Assembly (NCBI RefSeq): GCF_000735605.1
Contig: NZ_JPKG01000059.1
Location: 124,001 to 188,000, forward strand
Length of the DNA stretch: 64,000 bases
DNA from: Allobosea sp. LC85
GTDB taxonomy: Bacteria; Pseudomonadota; Alphaproteobacteria; Rhizobiales; Beijerinckiaceae
Reading direction: 5' to 3'
Made by a program: the position numbers and the translations under genes. Numbering within the stretch: the first letter of the stretch is position 1; every line of letters starts with the position of its first letter. This document shows, piece by piece, positions 16,422 to 24,281 of the stretch. The notes under the pieces were generated by a model. The model worked only from the letters and a program-made list of their open reading frames with translations, was not told the DNA's origin and did not search any database.

Positions 16422-16832
16422 ATGTGGCCTAGGAATCGATACACGGGACCCGGCGGTGGACTATACACTGGCCCTGGCGGAGGCCTTTATACTGGCCCAG
16501 GCGGCGGTGCTTACACCGGTCCTGGCGGGGGAATGTACACCGGCCCAGGTGGAGGCATGTACACTGGCCCCGGCGGGGGACTTTACACCGGTCCTGGGGG
16601 AGGCCTGTACACAGGACCAGGCGGAGGTTTGTACACCGGCCCCGGCGGTGGTTTGTATACCGGCCCAGGCGGAGGCTTGTACACGGGCCCCGGCGGAGGA
16701 ATGTATAGCGGCCCAGCCGAATACTTGGCTAATACACCGCCTCTTCATATCTTGATTGCTGAACTGAGGCGCCGGAACATGGACCGTCAGGCATCTATGC
16801 TTGGACGTTTCCTCAACGCGCACGGGCGTTGA
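16422..16832 (+). CDS. YTGPGGG octapeptide-repeat protein
   Basis: 136 residues: MWPRNR, then eleven copies of the octapeptide YTGPGGG[LMA] (residues 7-94), a partial twelfth (YSGP), and a charged, helical C-terminus (LHILIAELRRRNMDRQASML). The 24-nt DNA units differ at many third positions while the peptide is nearly invariant, which argues for selection on the protein. Gly/Pro/Tyr repeats of this kind are disordered or sticky. No signal peptide or known function. It ends 1 nt before the convergent gene on the other strand. Confidence 0.7.
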   Translation: MWPRNRYTGPGGGLYTGPGGGLYTGPGGGAYTGPGGGMYTGPGGGMYTGPGGGLYTGPGGGLYTGPGGGLYTGPGGGLYTGPGGGLYTGPGGGMYSGPAEYLANTPPLHILIAELRRRNMDRQASMLGRFLNAHGR

Positions 16833-17291
16833 TCAACGATCTTCAATCGTCCAATGCCGCGGGTCACGGTCAGCGAAAAGCGCCGTGATCCGCTGCACAT
16901 CCGCCTCCAGCTCATCAATCAGCGCCGACATTGGCGCTGCCGGCGGGCGATCGTCGGTCAGCTTCCCGCACAGCCTGGCGTCGAGCAGGATCCCGGCGCA
17001 AGCGATGACCGAGGCGAGATGCGGGACCCCTGTCTTCGGGTCCGCCTCTTCGCCGTTCCACCATTTCGCCAGATGGCGCCGCAGGGCTCCCCGATAGACC
17101 GAGGCACGCACCCCGCCCACGCGCCAGTTGAAGGCCCCGTATTTGGCCGCGCCCTCGCAGAAGGCGAGCGCCGCATAGGCTTCGATCGTGTCCGGCACCA
17201 GGTGCATCGGGAGGCGAGAGACGGCGAGCGCATCTTTCGGATTGGTCGGCTTGGAAGCGGGATCGCTCTGCTCCGGTTCTGCGGTGCTCAT
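16833..17291 (-). CDS. dATP/dGTP diphosphohydrolase-domain protein (DUF5664/MazZ-like)
   Basis: 152 residues from ATG 17291, which overlaps the stop of the upstream gene by ATGA. The conserved helices NPKDALAVSRLPMHLVPDT, ALAFCEGAAKYGAFNWR and YRGALRRHLAKWWNGEEADPKTGVPHLA match the phage dATP/dGTP diphosphohydrolase N-terminal family. The acidic EEADPKTG and the histidines probably bind metal. Relatives remove dATP/dGTP in phages with modified purines. No PurZ or DatZ partner is present here, so it more likely tunes nucleotide pools. Last gene of the minus-strand late run. Confidence 0.78.
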   Translation of the reverse strand: MSTAEPEQSDPASKPTNPKDALAVSRLPMHLVPDTIEAYAALAFCEGAAKYGAFNWRVGGVRASVYRGALRRHLAKWWNGEEADPKTGVPHLASVIACAGILLDARLCGKLTDDRPPAAPMSALIDELEADVQRITALFADRDPRHWTIEDR

Positions 17292-18625
17292 GCGGCCCTC
17301 CGGAAGCTGACCCATTCGTCTCCCCGCCCCGCCTTCGGCTCCTCGACCTGGATTTCCCAACGCGAGGTGATGCCGCGGCGCGGGTGCACGAACCAGAGCG
17401 GCTGCGACGGGTTCGACGGTGGCGCCCGCAGCGCGTTCTTCGCGAACTCGTCCCAGCCCTTCAGCGTATTCGAGACGATGACGCGGGTGAGCCAGAGCAT
17501 CTGGTGCCAATGACCGATCACTAGCACGTCGTAATCGAGCCCGAGCGCCGCGGCCTGTTTGCCGACCTTGGTTTCGCCGCGCGCGATCGGCCCGAGCGAG
17601 CCGATGATGCCGTCGCCGCCCTTCACGCCGAGCATGTCACCGTGCATGGCGAGATAGCGCTGGCCGAAGACGCGGTAATGCACCTCGTTGGTGTCGGGAA
17701 TGTCGAAGACGATACGATCGTCGCCGGCGAAGTGGCGCGCGAGCAGCTGGTAAATCAGCCAGTCATAGTTCTTGTAGACGTAGCGCTTGAACTCGGGCTT
17801 CTGCGTCGCGCGACCGTGATTGCCCGAGGCACAGGGGCAATAGACGTGCCCGAACGCCTCGATCATCTGGCCAAGTGCCCAGATCAGCAGGTCGACGCAG
17901 CGCAGGACAGTCGGGATCGCCTCTTCGGCATCGGTCTTCAGCAGCTCGGCATGCAGCCCGCCGGAGACGAAGTCGCCGAGGAGGTTGATGACGATGCCGG
18001 GATAATCGCCCGGGCCGTGCTTGCGGCAGAGCGCGATGGTCGAGGCGACCAGCCGGCGTACGCGCTCCTCGGCGATCTGCGGGTCATAGGCATTGCGCCC
18101 ACTGGTCTCGGCCAGCGAGACAACCTCGCCCATGTGCCAGTCAGACCAGACCGCGACCGGCACTTCCGGCGTTCCGCGCGTGCCCTTGCGACCAGGATCG
18201 ATCGTCCAGCGAGGCGGCTGCGCGGCCGCCCGCGCCAACCGGCCGAGGATGGCACGAACCGATTCCGTATCGAGCTCCTCGCGGTGCAGCGCCTTGATCT
18301 GCTTGCGCAGCCGCGTGACCTCGTCCTGAAGGCCAACCAGCCGACGCTCTTCCTCGGGCTTGCGTTCCCGCTTCCTTGCTGGCGCCTGTTCGGGAGCGAT
18401 CCCGTTCGGAGCGAGCTCATGGTGACGGTGCGCCGCTTTGAGCCGCGCCTTCAACGTGGTCAGCGGCAGCCCGAGCGCGCGCGCGGCTTCCACCACGGCC
18501 GAGCGGCCGCGCCCGCCGCGTGGCATCGGATAGCTCGCGCCGGTCTCAACCGCATGCTCGACGGCTTCGACTGCGGCTTTCGCCAGATCATAGGGCAGCG
18601 GCTGCTGCAGATGGAGGATCGTCAT
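17288..18625 (-). CDS. Metallophosphoesterase with N-terminal HTH region
   Basis: 445 residues. The N-terminus (about 1-75) holds a predicted DNA-binding helix pair (SAVVEAARALGLPLTTLKARL), followed by a coiled coil (EEERRLVGLQDEVTRLRKQI) and a calcineurin-like phosphoesterase. The metal motifs are in order: WSDWHMGE, NLLGDFVSG, ASGNHGR, MHGD and IGHWHQ. Phage proteins of this layout are of unknown role; a nuclease or cyclic-nucleotide phosphodiesterase activity is conceivable. Start overlaps the stop of the preceding small gene (TGATG), so it belongs to the lysis-end operon. Confidence 0.82.
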   Translation of the reverse strand: MTILHLQQPLPYDLAKAAVEAVEHAVETGASYPMPRGGRGRSAVVEAARALGLPLTTLKARLKAAHRHHELAPNGIAPEQAPARKRERKPEEERRLVGLQDEVTRLRKQIKALHREELDTESVRAILGRLARAAAQPPRWTIDPGRKGTRGTPEVPVAVWSDWHMGEVVSLAETSGRNAYDPQIAEERVRRLVASTIALCRKHGPGDYPGIVINLLGDFVSGGLHAELLKTDAEEAIPTVLRCVDLLIWALGQMIEAFGHVYCPCASGNHGRATQKPEFKRYVYKNYDWLIYQLLARHFAGDDRIVFDIPDTNEVHYRVFGQRYLAMHGDMLGVKGGDGIIGSLGPIARGETKVGKQAAALGLDYDVLVIGHWHQMLWLTRVIVSNTLKGWDEFAKNALRAPPSNPSQPLWFVHPRRGITSRWEIQVEEPKAGRGDEWVSFRRAA

Positions 18626-18984
18626 CAGGCCGGTTCTCCGCGTGCCGCCGCCTCGATGCGGCGGGCACTCTCCAGCCCGAGCGGCAGGAGCAGGCAGACC
18701 TCCGTTCCCTCGACGAAGAGCACGACGGCGCGCTGATCGCCGAAGATCAGGACCATGGCACTCAGTTTTAGCGGCCGTGGGGGTGGCCCTCGCTCGGCCT
18801 CGATTGCACCCAGCGCAGCTTTTGCCTCCGCCTCGTCCAGCATGACGACGCGGGCACCCATGGCAGCGACGGCCACCAACTCGGGCATGAGGCTATCCAG
18901 GGAGCGGCAATTCTCCTCGGCCGAGGCCGGCCGAACAGCGAAGAGGGCGAGCGCCATCAGGCCCGCGCGAAGCAGGGTGATCAT
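18625..18984 (-). CDS. Exported hypothetical protein near the lysis genes
   Basis: 119 residues with an N-terminal signal peptide (ITLLRAGLMALALFAVRPASA, cut about residue 22), a Cys soon after (EENC), and a mixed alpha/beta remainder. The position after the holin-like genes and the export signal allow a spanin or lysis-accessory role, but no Rz/Rz1 signature is seen. Translationally coupled to the phosphoesterase. Function unknown. Confidence 0.6.
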   Translation of the reverse strand: MITLLRAGLMALALFAVRPASAEENCRSLDSLMPELVAVAAMGARVVMLDEAEAKAALGAIEAERGPPPRPLKLSAMVLIFGDQRAVVLFVEGTEVCLLLPLGLESARRIEAAARGEPA

Positions 18985-19011
18985 GGTGATGATCCTTGGC
19001 TAGTGGGAAGG

Positions 19012-19323
19012 TCAGGCGGTGGGTTTGCGGCCCGCGACACGCGCCTCAATCAGCCTGTCGAGGCGATCGGCCAGACGGTCGATCGCGCCAATGACCCGCT
19101 CCTCGAGCTTGGCCATCATGTCGTCTGTAACGAAGCGCTGCGCCGCTTCGAGCTTGAACGCCGCGAGGTCGATCGCCTGTTGCTCGAGACGTTGCTCGAG
19201 CCGGGCGAGGCGTCTGTCGTTCTGGTGTCCCTGAAAACGGATGACACCCCAGCTCGCGGCAAAGGTGGCGAGCACGGTGGCAAGCGAAAAAAGCAGCATG
19301 GCCGGAACGGTCAGCTCCGTCAT
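19012..19323 (-). CDS. Membrane-anchored coiled-coil protein of the lysis module
   Basis: 103 residues from ATG 19323 (ATGA overlap with the upstream gene). One N-terminal membrane helix (VPAMLLFSLATVLATFAASW) is followed by a long charged helix (RRLARLEQRLEQQ to ERVIGAIDRLADRLDRL), the layout of Rz-type i-spanins and DUF2730-like phage proteins. A spanin role would complete endolysin plus holin lysis, but topology alone does not decide. Confidence 0.65.
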   Translation of the reverse strand: MTELTVPAMLLFSLATVLATFAASWGVIRFQGHQNDRRLARLEQRLEQQAIDLAAFKLEAAQRFVTDDMMAKLEERVIGAIDRLADRLDRLIEARVAGRKPTA

Positions 19324-19877
19324 CGCGCACCCCGGCGACCGAATCCGAGCGTGGGCGCAATCTCCTTCAGGGTGTGGCCGCCATTGAAGACCGCGAGCCA
19401 GGTCAAAGTGACCGAACCCCAGGCCGAAACCATTTCGGGCAATGGCAGGAGGGGCCTGATGCCGAGATTGCCGCCGAGAAGCGCGATCAGCAGGATGACG
19501 GCCCAGCCAGTGATGATCAGCCCCTGCCAGGCGCCGCGCCAGAACTGCCATGCGCCGAAGCCGCGTTCGATCTCGACAGTCTGCGCCTCACTCGCCCGCG
19601 TCGCCTCGATCTGCCAGATCGGCAGCATCGCCCGCGCCTGAGCCTCGGCTTCGGCGATGACATCGGCGGCGCCGATGCTGCTGTCGACAGCTTCCTTCAC
19701 AGCCTCTGGCGTCGGGTCGACACCGAAGGCATCGGCCAGGCTCTCGATTGCCTTGCCGGCAAGCCCGCCCACGGCAGCACCAACCGGCCCGCCAAGTGCG
19801 GTGCCGATCAGCCCGCCCAGCAGCGGTGCTCCCTGCTTGGCGAGCGATGTCGCCAGCGTTCCGAGAATGTCAGACAT
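19320..19877 (-). CDS. Probable holin (3TM/GTA-holin-like)
   Basis: 185 residues from ATG 19877. A glycine-zipper N-terminus (GGLIGTALGGPVGAAVGGLAG, residues 21-41) leads to a charged middle, then two clear membrane helices (GLIITGWAVILLIALLGG and VSAWGSVTLTWLAVFNGG). Together with the zipper this resembles the 3TM holins of alphaproteobacterial prophages and gene transfer agents. It would make the inner-membrane holes that release the endolysin. It overlaps the endolysin gene by 8 bp. Confidence 0.7.
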   Translation of the reverse strand: MSDILGTLATSLAKQGAPLLGGLIGTALGGPVGAAVGGLAGKAIESLADAFGVDPTPEAVKEAVDSSIGAADVIAEAEAQARAMLPIWQIEATRASEAQTVEIERGFGAWQFWRGAWQGLIITGWAVILLIALLGGNLGIRPLLPLPEMVSAWGSVTLTWLAVFNGGHTLKEIAPTLGFGRRGAR

Positions 19878-20616
19878 GGGCGGCCTCCAGCCGGAAAGCG
19901 GCCGCTTCATCGCGGCGGTTGCGGGAACGGATGAAGAGGAACGTCGCGGCACCGATCACGATCACGCCGATGATCGCTATCGCGCCCCATGCGGAACCGG
20001 AGGATACGCCCTCCATCGGCGCGACCGCGACGCCACCCGCCCCGCCGGCTCCAGCAGTCCCGGCAGCAGCCTGGTCGCGTCTTGCCTTGCCGTCCGACTT
20101 GGCGGCTTCGATCTCGAGAGCTGCACGGGCGGGCGTTCCCGTGATGCCGGCGGCCGCAAGCGCCATGGTTGTGCCCTTGGCCCGGATCTCCGCGACACGG
20201 CGGGACCAGCCTTTGCCGAAGCTAGACCAGGTGCCAAGCCGCTTCAGGAAGCCCAGACGGGCATCGCAATAGGCGGCGACGAAGACCTTGCCACTTGCCG
20301 CCTTGACGCCCTTGGCCCATTGCACCGCTCGGCCGGGGCCGGAATTCACCGCGGCGTCGAACACGCAGAGATCCGCACCCGGCTGATAGGCAGGGCAGTT
20401 CGCCGCCTGCCAGTAGTTCTTGCGGTAGATCGGCTCGACCGCCTTGACGGTGAGCGCCCGGACCTCCGCCTTGCTCGCCCTGCGACCGAGCCAGGAGGAG
20501 AGCGTGCCGATCGTGACACCCAGATTAGTTGCGCCGCCGGGGTCCTTCGGATGATCGACATAGCCGCCTTCATGGGCGAGCGTGATCGGCAGGCAGATCG
20601 TGAAACGATCGCTCAT
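19870..20616 (-). CDS. Endolysin, glycosyl hydrolase 108 family, with C-terminal membrane helix
   Basis: 248 residues from ATG 20616. The N-terminal lysozyme-like domain has the GH108 signature LAHEGGYVDHPKDPGGATNLGVT (catalytic Glu in HEGGY), then YWQAANCPAYQPG and FDAAVNSGPGRAVQW. It cleaves peptidoglycan at lysis. After about residue 165 comes an Ala/Gly-rich linker and a membrane helix (WGAIAIIGVIVIGAATFLFI), an uncommon C-terminal anchor that may hold the enzyme at the inner membrane until the holin acts. First gene of the lysis run. Confidence 0.9.
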   Translation of the reverse strand: MSDRFTICLPITLAHEGGYVDHPKDPGGATNLGVTIGTLSSWLGRRASKAEVRALTVKAVEPIYRKNYWQAANCPAYQPGADLCVFDAAVNSGPGRAVQWAKGVKAASGKVFVAAYCDARLGFLKRLGTWSSFGKGWSRRVAEIRAKGTTMALAAAGITGTPARAALEIEAAKSDGKARRDQAAAGTAGAGGAGGVAVAPMEGVSSGSAWGAIAIIGVIVIGAATFLFIRSRNRRDEAAAFRLEAAHV

Positions 20617-20639
20617 GGGCGGTCTCCAGAAATAACAAA

Positions 20640-20656
20640 GCCGCCTCGCAGGCGGC
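20640..20656 (-). terminator. Terminator-like hairpin upstream of the endolysin
   Basis: GCCGCCT and AGGCGGC pair around a 3-nt loop. On the minus strand the stem is followed by TTTGTTATTT, so it would stop leftward transcripts 24 nt before the endolysin start. The lysis genes would then need their own promoter or antitermination. Confidence 0.6.
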
Positions 20657-20738
20657 CGGCATTGAAAGTTGTCAGAAATCGCCAACCGAGCGCCGCTCCG
20701 TCTTGATCGGCATGCGTGCAAACTGCTACTTCGGCGGC

Positions 20739-21911
20739 ATGCGCCTGCGGCTCAGCGACTTCTGGTATTTGCTTTTACTCGTTGCGCTGATCGAGATCGG
20801 GGCGAGGATTGGCCTCGATAAGCCGATCGAGGACATGACGCCGCCAGCGCCACTGACCTCGTATCTCGCCCGTCCATGGGGATCGGTCATGGCGCCCCAG
20901 ACAGCGCCCGGCCTGGTCAATTCACAAGGGACGTTCGATCTCGAGCGCACCGTCGACAAACCCCCGGGCACGCGCCGCATCGCGATTTTAGGCGATTCCT
21001 TCTTTGGCCTGCCTACATTGCCGCACGCGGACCAACTGCCCCAGCAGCTCGATCGAACCGCCAATGAGCGTCGACTGTGCGGTTCCGATCGATGCGAAGT
21101 GCTCAATTTCAGCGTGTCGAGCGCCGGTACTGCGAATGAGTTTCTGCGCTATACCCACGACGCTCGCCGATATTCACCCGACCTTGTGCTGGTCTATTTC
21201 ACTGTCAGCAACGACGCTCGGAACAACAGCGTCGAGATCCAGCAACTCGTCGAACCTGCGCCCATCGATTTGCCCGGGTTCGTGCTCGCTGGCAAAGCGC
21301 TGAACCAGGTGACCATGAAGGCCGCTCCTGGCTCACATGTTTACTACGACACGCCGCTAACGCAGTTTCTCGTGAACAATTCTGTGATCTATCGGCGCGC
21401 CAGCAGAGGGTACCAGAGGCTTACGGGCGCGGTTCACCCACTCCCCGTTTTTCGGCGTTGGGAAGCTTCGACCGTTGCGTTTCTCAAAGAACCATACTCA
21501 CCGGAAGCGGAACGAGCCTGGAATGTCACGGAAACTCTATTCAGGCAGTTGAAAACGGAAGTCGAAAAGGATGGCGGTCAAGTGGCAGTTGTTCTGATCC
21601 CGACCGTCTGGGACATCGAGCCCACCTGGAAGAATTGGCTCGCGGCCCAACTGCAGTACTCGCCTGCGATGAAGAACCTCGACTATGACCTCCCTTATCG
21701 GGAAGCCATGAAGCGCTTGAGCAGATCCGGTATCAGCGCACTCGACCTAAGGCCGGCATTCACCCAGGCCGGCTTGTATGCCGAAGACGGGCACTGGACA
21801 GCCGCGGGTCACCGCATTGCGGCTGCTGCAACTGCGCAATTCCTTAGTACGGTTGCTGGGCAAAATATCGCCGCTGAAGCCAAGCCTCTCGGTCGGTCAC
21901 GGTCTCGATAG
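20739..21911 (+). CDS. Membrane-anchored SGNH-hydrolase protein
   Basis: About 390 residues from ATG 20739 (ATG 20712 possible). One N-terminal membrane helix (FWYLLLLVALIEIGARIG) is followed by an SGNH/AlgJ-like domain. Block I is RRIAILGDSFFGLP (Ser in GDS), block II-like SVSSAGTANEF, block III-like VLVYFTVSND, and block V is EDGHWTAAGH (Asp and His). Such proteins add or remove acetyl groups on polysaccharides. Alone on the plus strand between tail-fibre and lysis genes, it looks like a lysogenic-conversion gene that alters the host surface. Confidence 0.78.
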   Translation: MRLRLSDFWYLLLLVALIEIGARIGLDKPIEDMTPPAPLTSYLARPWGSVMAPQTAPGLVNSQGTFDLERTVDKPPGTRRIAILGDSFFGLPTLPHADQLPQQLDRTANERRLCGSDRCEVLNFSVSSAGTANEFLRYTHDARRYSPDLVLVYFTVSNDARNNSVEIQQLVEPAPIDLPGFVLAGKALNQVTMKAAPGSHVYYDTPLTQFLVNNSVIYRRASRGYQRLTGAVHPLPVFRRWEASTVAFLKEPYSPEAERAWNVTETLFRQLKTEVEKDGGQVAVVLIPTVWDIEPTWKNWLAAQLQYSPAMKNLDYDLPYREAMKRLSRSGISALDLRPAFTQAGLYAEDGHWTAAGHRIAAAATAQFLSTVAGQNIAAEAKPLGRSRSR

Positions 21912-21977
21912 CTTCGCGGCGCGTAGTCAGAGAATAACTGGCAGGGGGCGGTCGGCCGGCTCGCCCATCTATGTCAG

Positions 21978-22508
21978 TCAGTCAGTCAGGAGGGCGAAGT
22001 CCGCGTCGATTGCGGCCTTCGTCGTTACCGCACTGCTTTCAATGGCGCTGAGAACAGTGGCCAGCGTGGCGAAGGTCGCATTCACATGCGCCTGGACGGC
22101 ATCGCTGATCGCGATCATCGCCGCCGCATTCACCGGATAGGCGTTGCCATCCGCCCCTTGCCAGATCGTCGACCACGCGGCGTCGGCCATTGCGGCCACC
22201 CGGCCGCCGACGATCATGATCTTGCTACGATCGTCCGTGGCCACGGGAACGCCTGCTACCAAGATTCCACCGATCTCGATCTGCCAGCGCTTCTCGCGTG
22301 CATAGGCGACCAGGTCGACAGGTGACGGAAGCGGCGGGCCCGGCGGCCCGAACGTGCCGCCGTTGCTGATCCACCCAAGTTCAGCATCGACTGGTACCGC
22401 GACAAGCGCAGCAATGAAGTCCGGGTGAAAACTCTCTGCGAGCGATGCACCTTCGACTGGCTGCGGGAATTCAACGATCGTTCCACCGACAACGCGTGCA
22501 AACTTCAT
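21978..22508 (-). CDS. DUF4376-domain tail (fibre-associated) protein
   Basis: 176 residues. The C-terminal half matches DUF4376: REKRWQIEIGGILVAGVPVATDDRSKI, ARISDAV-like helices (MIAISDAVQAHVNATFATLA) and a final IDADFALL. The N-terminal half is variable. Members are usually encoded directly after a tail fibre and may be fibre chaperones or tip proteins. It starts 1 nt after the fibre gene. The stop codon lies inside a (GTCA)4 run (21973-21988), so slippage would change only the last residues. Confidence 0.78.
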   Translation of the reverse strand: MKFARVVGGTIVEFPQPVEGASLAESFHPDFIAALVAVPVDAELGWISNGGTFGPPGPPLPSPVDLVAYAREKRWQIEIGGILVAGVPVATDDRSKIMIVGGRVAAMADAAWSTIWQGADGNAYPVNAAAMIAISDAVQAHVNATFATLATVLSAIESSAVTTKAAIDADFALLTD

Positions 22509-22509
22509 C

Positions 22510-23640
22510 TCACCACTCCACGATCACGAGGCCATCAGCACCAGCGCCGCCCGCAGCGACACCGCTGCCGCCCATGGCGCCATTGCCGCCACCGGCTGGA
22601 TAACGGCCGACTGCCGCGTTCGCGGAACCGAGTTGGAGGAGGTTCCAGGTCGTGCCGTAAGCGCAGCCGCCAATGCCGCCGCCCTGCTGCGACAGGTTGT
22701 ACCCCTGTCCGCCCTGCGAGCCCGACACGTTCAAACTGCCGCCAGATCCGCCGCCCCCCAAACCACCAGCCGGATAGGTCCCGGTCGATCCGGGGCCGCC
22801 GACGCCGCCGGCCGCTGTGAGCAGCGCCCCGATGGAGGATGCTCCACCGGTGCCGCCGGTCCCCCCGGTGTTGGCGCCACCGGAGCCGCCGGTGCCAACA
22901 GTGACGGGAATGACGGCGCCCGGGGTGACGGAGAACCAGCCTTCGGAATAGCCGCCACCACCACCGCCGCCAGCTGCTGCTGACGTGATGCCGCCTCCCC
23001 CGCCACCTGCCCCCCAGGCGCGCGCCTTGATCCGCGTCACACCTGCTGGGACGTTGAAGTTACCGTTCGCGGTGAAAACCTGTCCCGAGCGCGCTGTGAC
23101 CTCGCTCGGCAGAATGCTGACGATGCAGATGTTGGTGCCGTCGTCGAACGTCGGATACCAGCGGCCGACGACAAGATCGCCTACAGCCGGATTGGAGCCA
23201 TCCGCCTTCTTGACCGGCCGGGCGCCAAGTCCGCTGACACTGGCAGTAACGGTCGTATTGGTATTGGTGGCCGGGGCCTTGACCCAGAGCACCCGACCGG
23301 CGGCATAGGCCGGGACGGCGAGCGAAGGATCAACGAGCCAGGCATTTGCAGAACCGGTCGCGACAGCGTGGGTGACATTGCCCGACGCGATCGCCTTGAT
23401 CAGCAGGTCATCGTCGAGATTGGTCGCAGGTGGACTGCCGTGCCGCACCACGGACCTGAGCTGCGCCAGCAGCATGTTGAGAACCGCTGAACGCCACTCC
23501 GTGCCGTCGTCGGATGTCGGCGACGAACAGTCCTGGAAGAACGTGTCCGGGTCCGCCCCGCCATTGGTCGGCGCAAAAGCGGGTCGCGACGGAGCGGCAC
23601 CGGCCGCGCCGAAGGCGCCCGGACCCCAAAGGTCTACCAT
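22510..23640 (-). CDS. Tail fibre with glycine-rich receptor-binding domain
   Basis: 376 residues from ATG 23640. The N-terminal part (1-220) is a typical phage fibre shaft (VDLWGPGAFGAAG, DTFFQDCSSPTSDDGTEW). After about residue 230 (SGQVFTANGNFNVPAGVTRI) the sequence becomes a glycine-rich domain with runs such as GAGGGGGGITSAAAGGGGGG and GGSGGANTGGTGGTGG, ending in GADGLVIVEW. This is the pattern of polyglycine-sandwich adhesins, whose loops bind host receptors. It probably sets host range. Confidence 0.85.
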   Translation of the reverse strand: MVDLWGPGAFGAAGAAPSRPAFAPTNGGADPDTFFQDCSSPTSDDGTEWRSAVLNMLLAQLRSVVRHGSPPATNLDDDLLIKAIASGNVTHAVATGSANAWLVDPSLAVPAYAAGRVLWVKAPATNTNTTVTASVSGLGARPVKKADGSNPAVGDLVVGRWYPTFDDGTNICIVSILPSEVTARSGQVFTANGNFNVPAGVTRIKARAWGAGGGGGGITSAAAGGGGGGGYSEGWFSVTPGAVIPVTVGTGGSGGANTGGTGGTGGASSIGALLTAAGGVGGPGSTGTYPAGGLGGGGSGGSLNVSGSQGGQGYNLSQQGGGIGGCAYGTTWNLLQLGSANAAVGRYPAGGGNGAMGGSGVAAGGAGADGLVIVEW

Positions 23641-23651
23641 GGTTGATCTCC

Positions 23652-24281
23652 TCAGATCGTCTCGAAGACGAGGTCTGCATGGGCCGGCGCGATCCGGCGG
23701 ATCAGGCAGGCCAGGGCTTCGATGTCCGGGCCACAGTCGAAGGCCCAGCCCATCAACATGCGGCCCAGCAGGGGTTTGCGGTTCTCGGCAGCGACGTAGG
23801 AGGGCGAACTCGCCAGGTCGACGGTGATGCGCCAGGCGACGCCGTCCTGGGCGCCCATTCGCAGCATACCCATGCGCCCATGGCCCATACGGCAGCACTG
23901 CACGATGGTGATAAACTCCTGCGCGATCACGATTGACCAGCCGCGCCTGAGCGCGGCTGCTTCCGCATAGGCCGGGATGCTGTCGCCGACGGCGTTGACC
24001 TTCTCGCAGACATCCGCAAACGGGTCACAACCATCGGGAGCGCCATATTCGAGCGCCCAGAGGTCCAGTGTCTCGACAGCACTCGAACAGAAGAACTCGT
24101 CGATCAGCGCACAGACGCGGCGTTCGACAGGCCCGATGGCAGCGCCGAGCCCGGCGAAGAACCCGGCCATGGTCGAGCCGTTAAGCCCGTCATGTCCGCC
24201 GTTGCGCCAGGCATCACCCCGCGGACGAAGCGCCGCGAGGCCGCGCGCGACCTCGTCGTCGGTACGGCAGAGATCGGTCAT
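23652..24281 (-). CDS. Baseplate protein, Mu gp48/DUF2313-like
   Basis: 209 residues from ATG 24281 (TGATG overlap with the gp47-like gene). It begins RTDDEVARGLAALRPRGDAW, the opening of the Mu gp48 (YmfQ) family, with the conserved DLWALEYGAPDGCDPFADVCEK and AAALRRGWS in the middle. The protein joins the baseplate wedge to the fibre. Gene order gp45-46-47-48 as in phage Mu supports the call. Confidence 0.85.
   Translation of the reverse strand: MTDLCRTDDEVARGLAALRPRGDAWRNGGHDGLNGSTMAGFFAGLGAAIGPVERRVCALIDEFFCSSAVETLDLWALEYGAPDGCDPFADVCEKVNAVGDSIPAYAEAAALRRGWSIVIAQEFITIVQCCRMGHGRMGMLRMGAQDGVAWRITVDLASSPSYVAAENRKPLLGRMLMGWAFDCGPDIEALACLIRRIAPAHADLVFETI

Noticed and set aside
16422..16720. 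24-bp repeats considered as a CRISPR array
   Set aside because: No spacers; the units are contiguous, in frame and encode a peptide repeat.
16833..17291. 2-aminoadenine (Z-genome) pathway
   Set aside because: Only the MazZ-like gene is present; no PurZ or DatZ was seen anywhere in the prophage.
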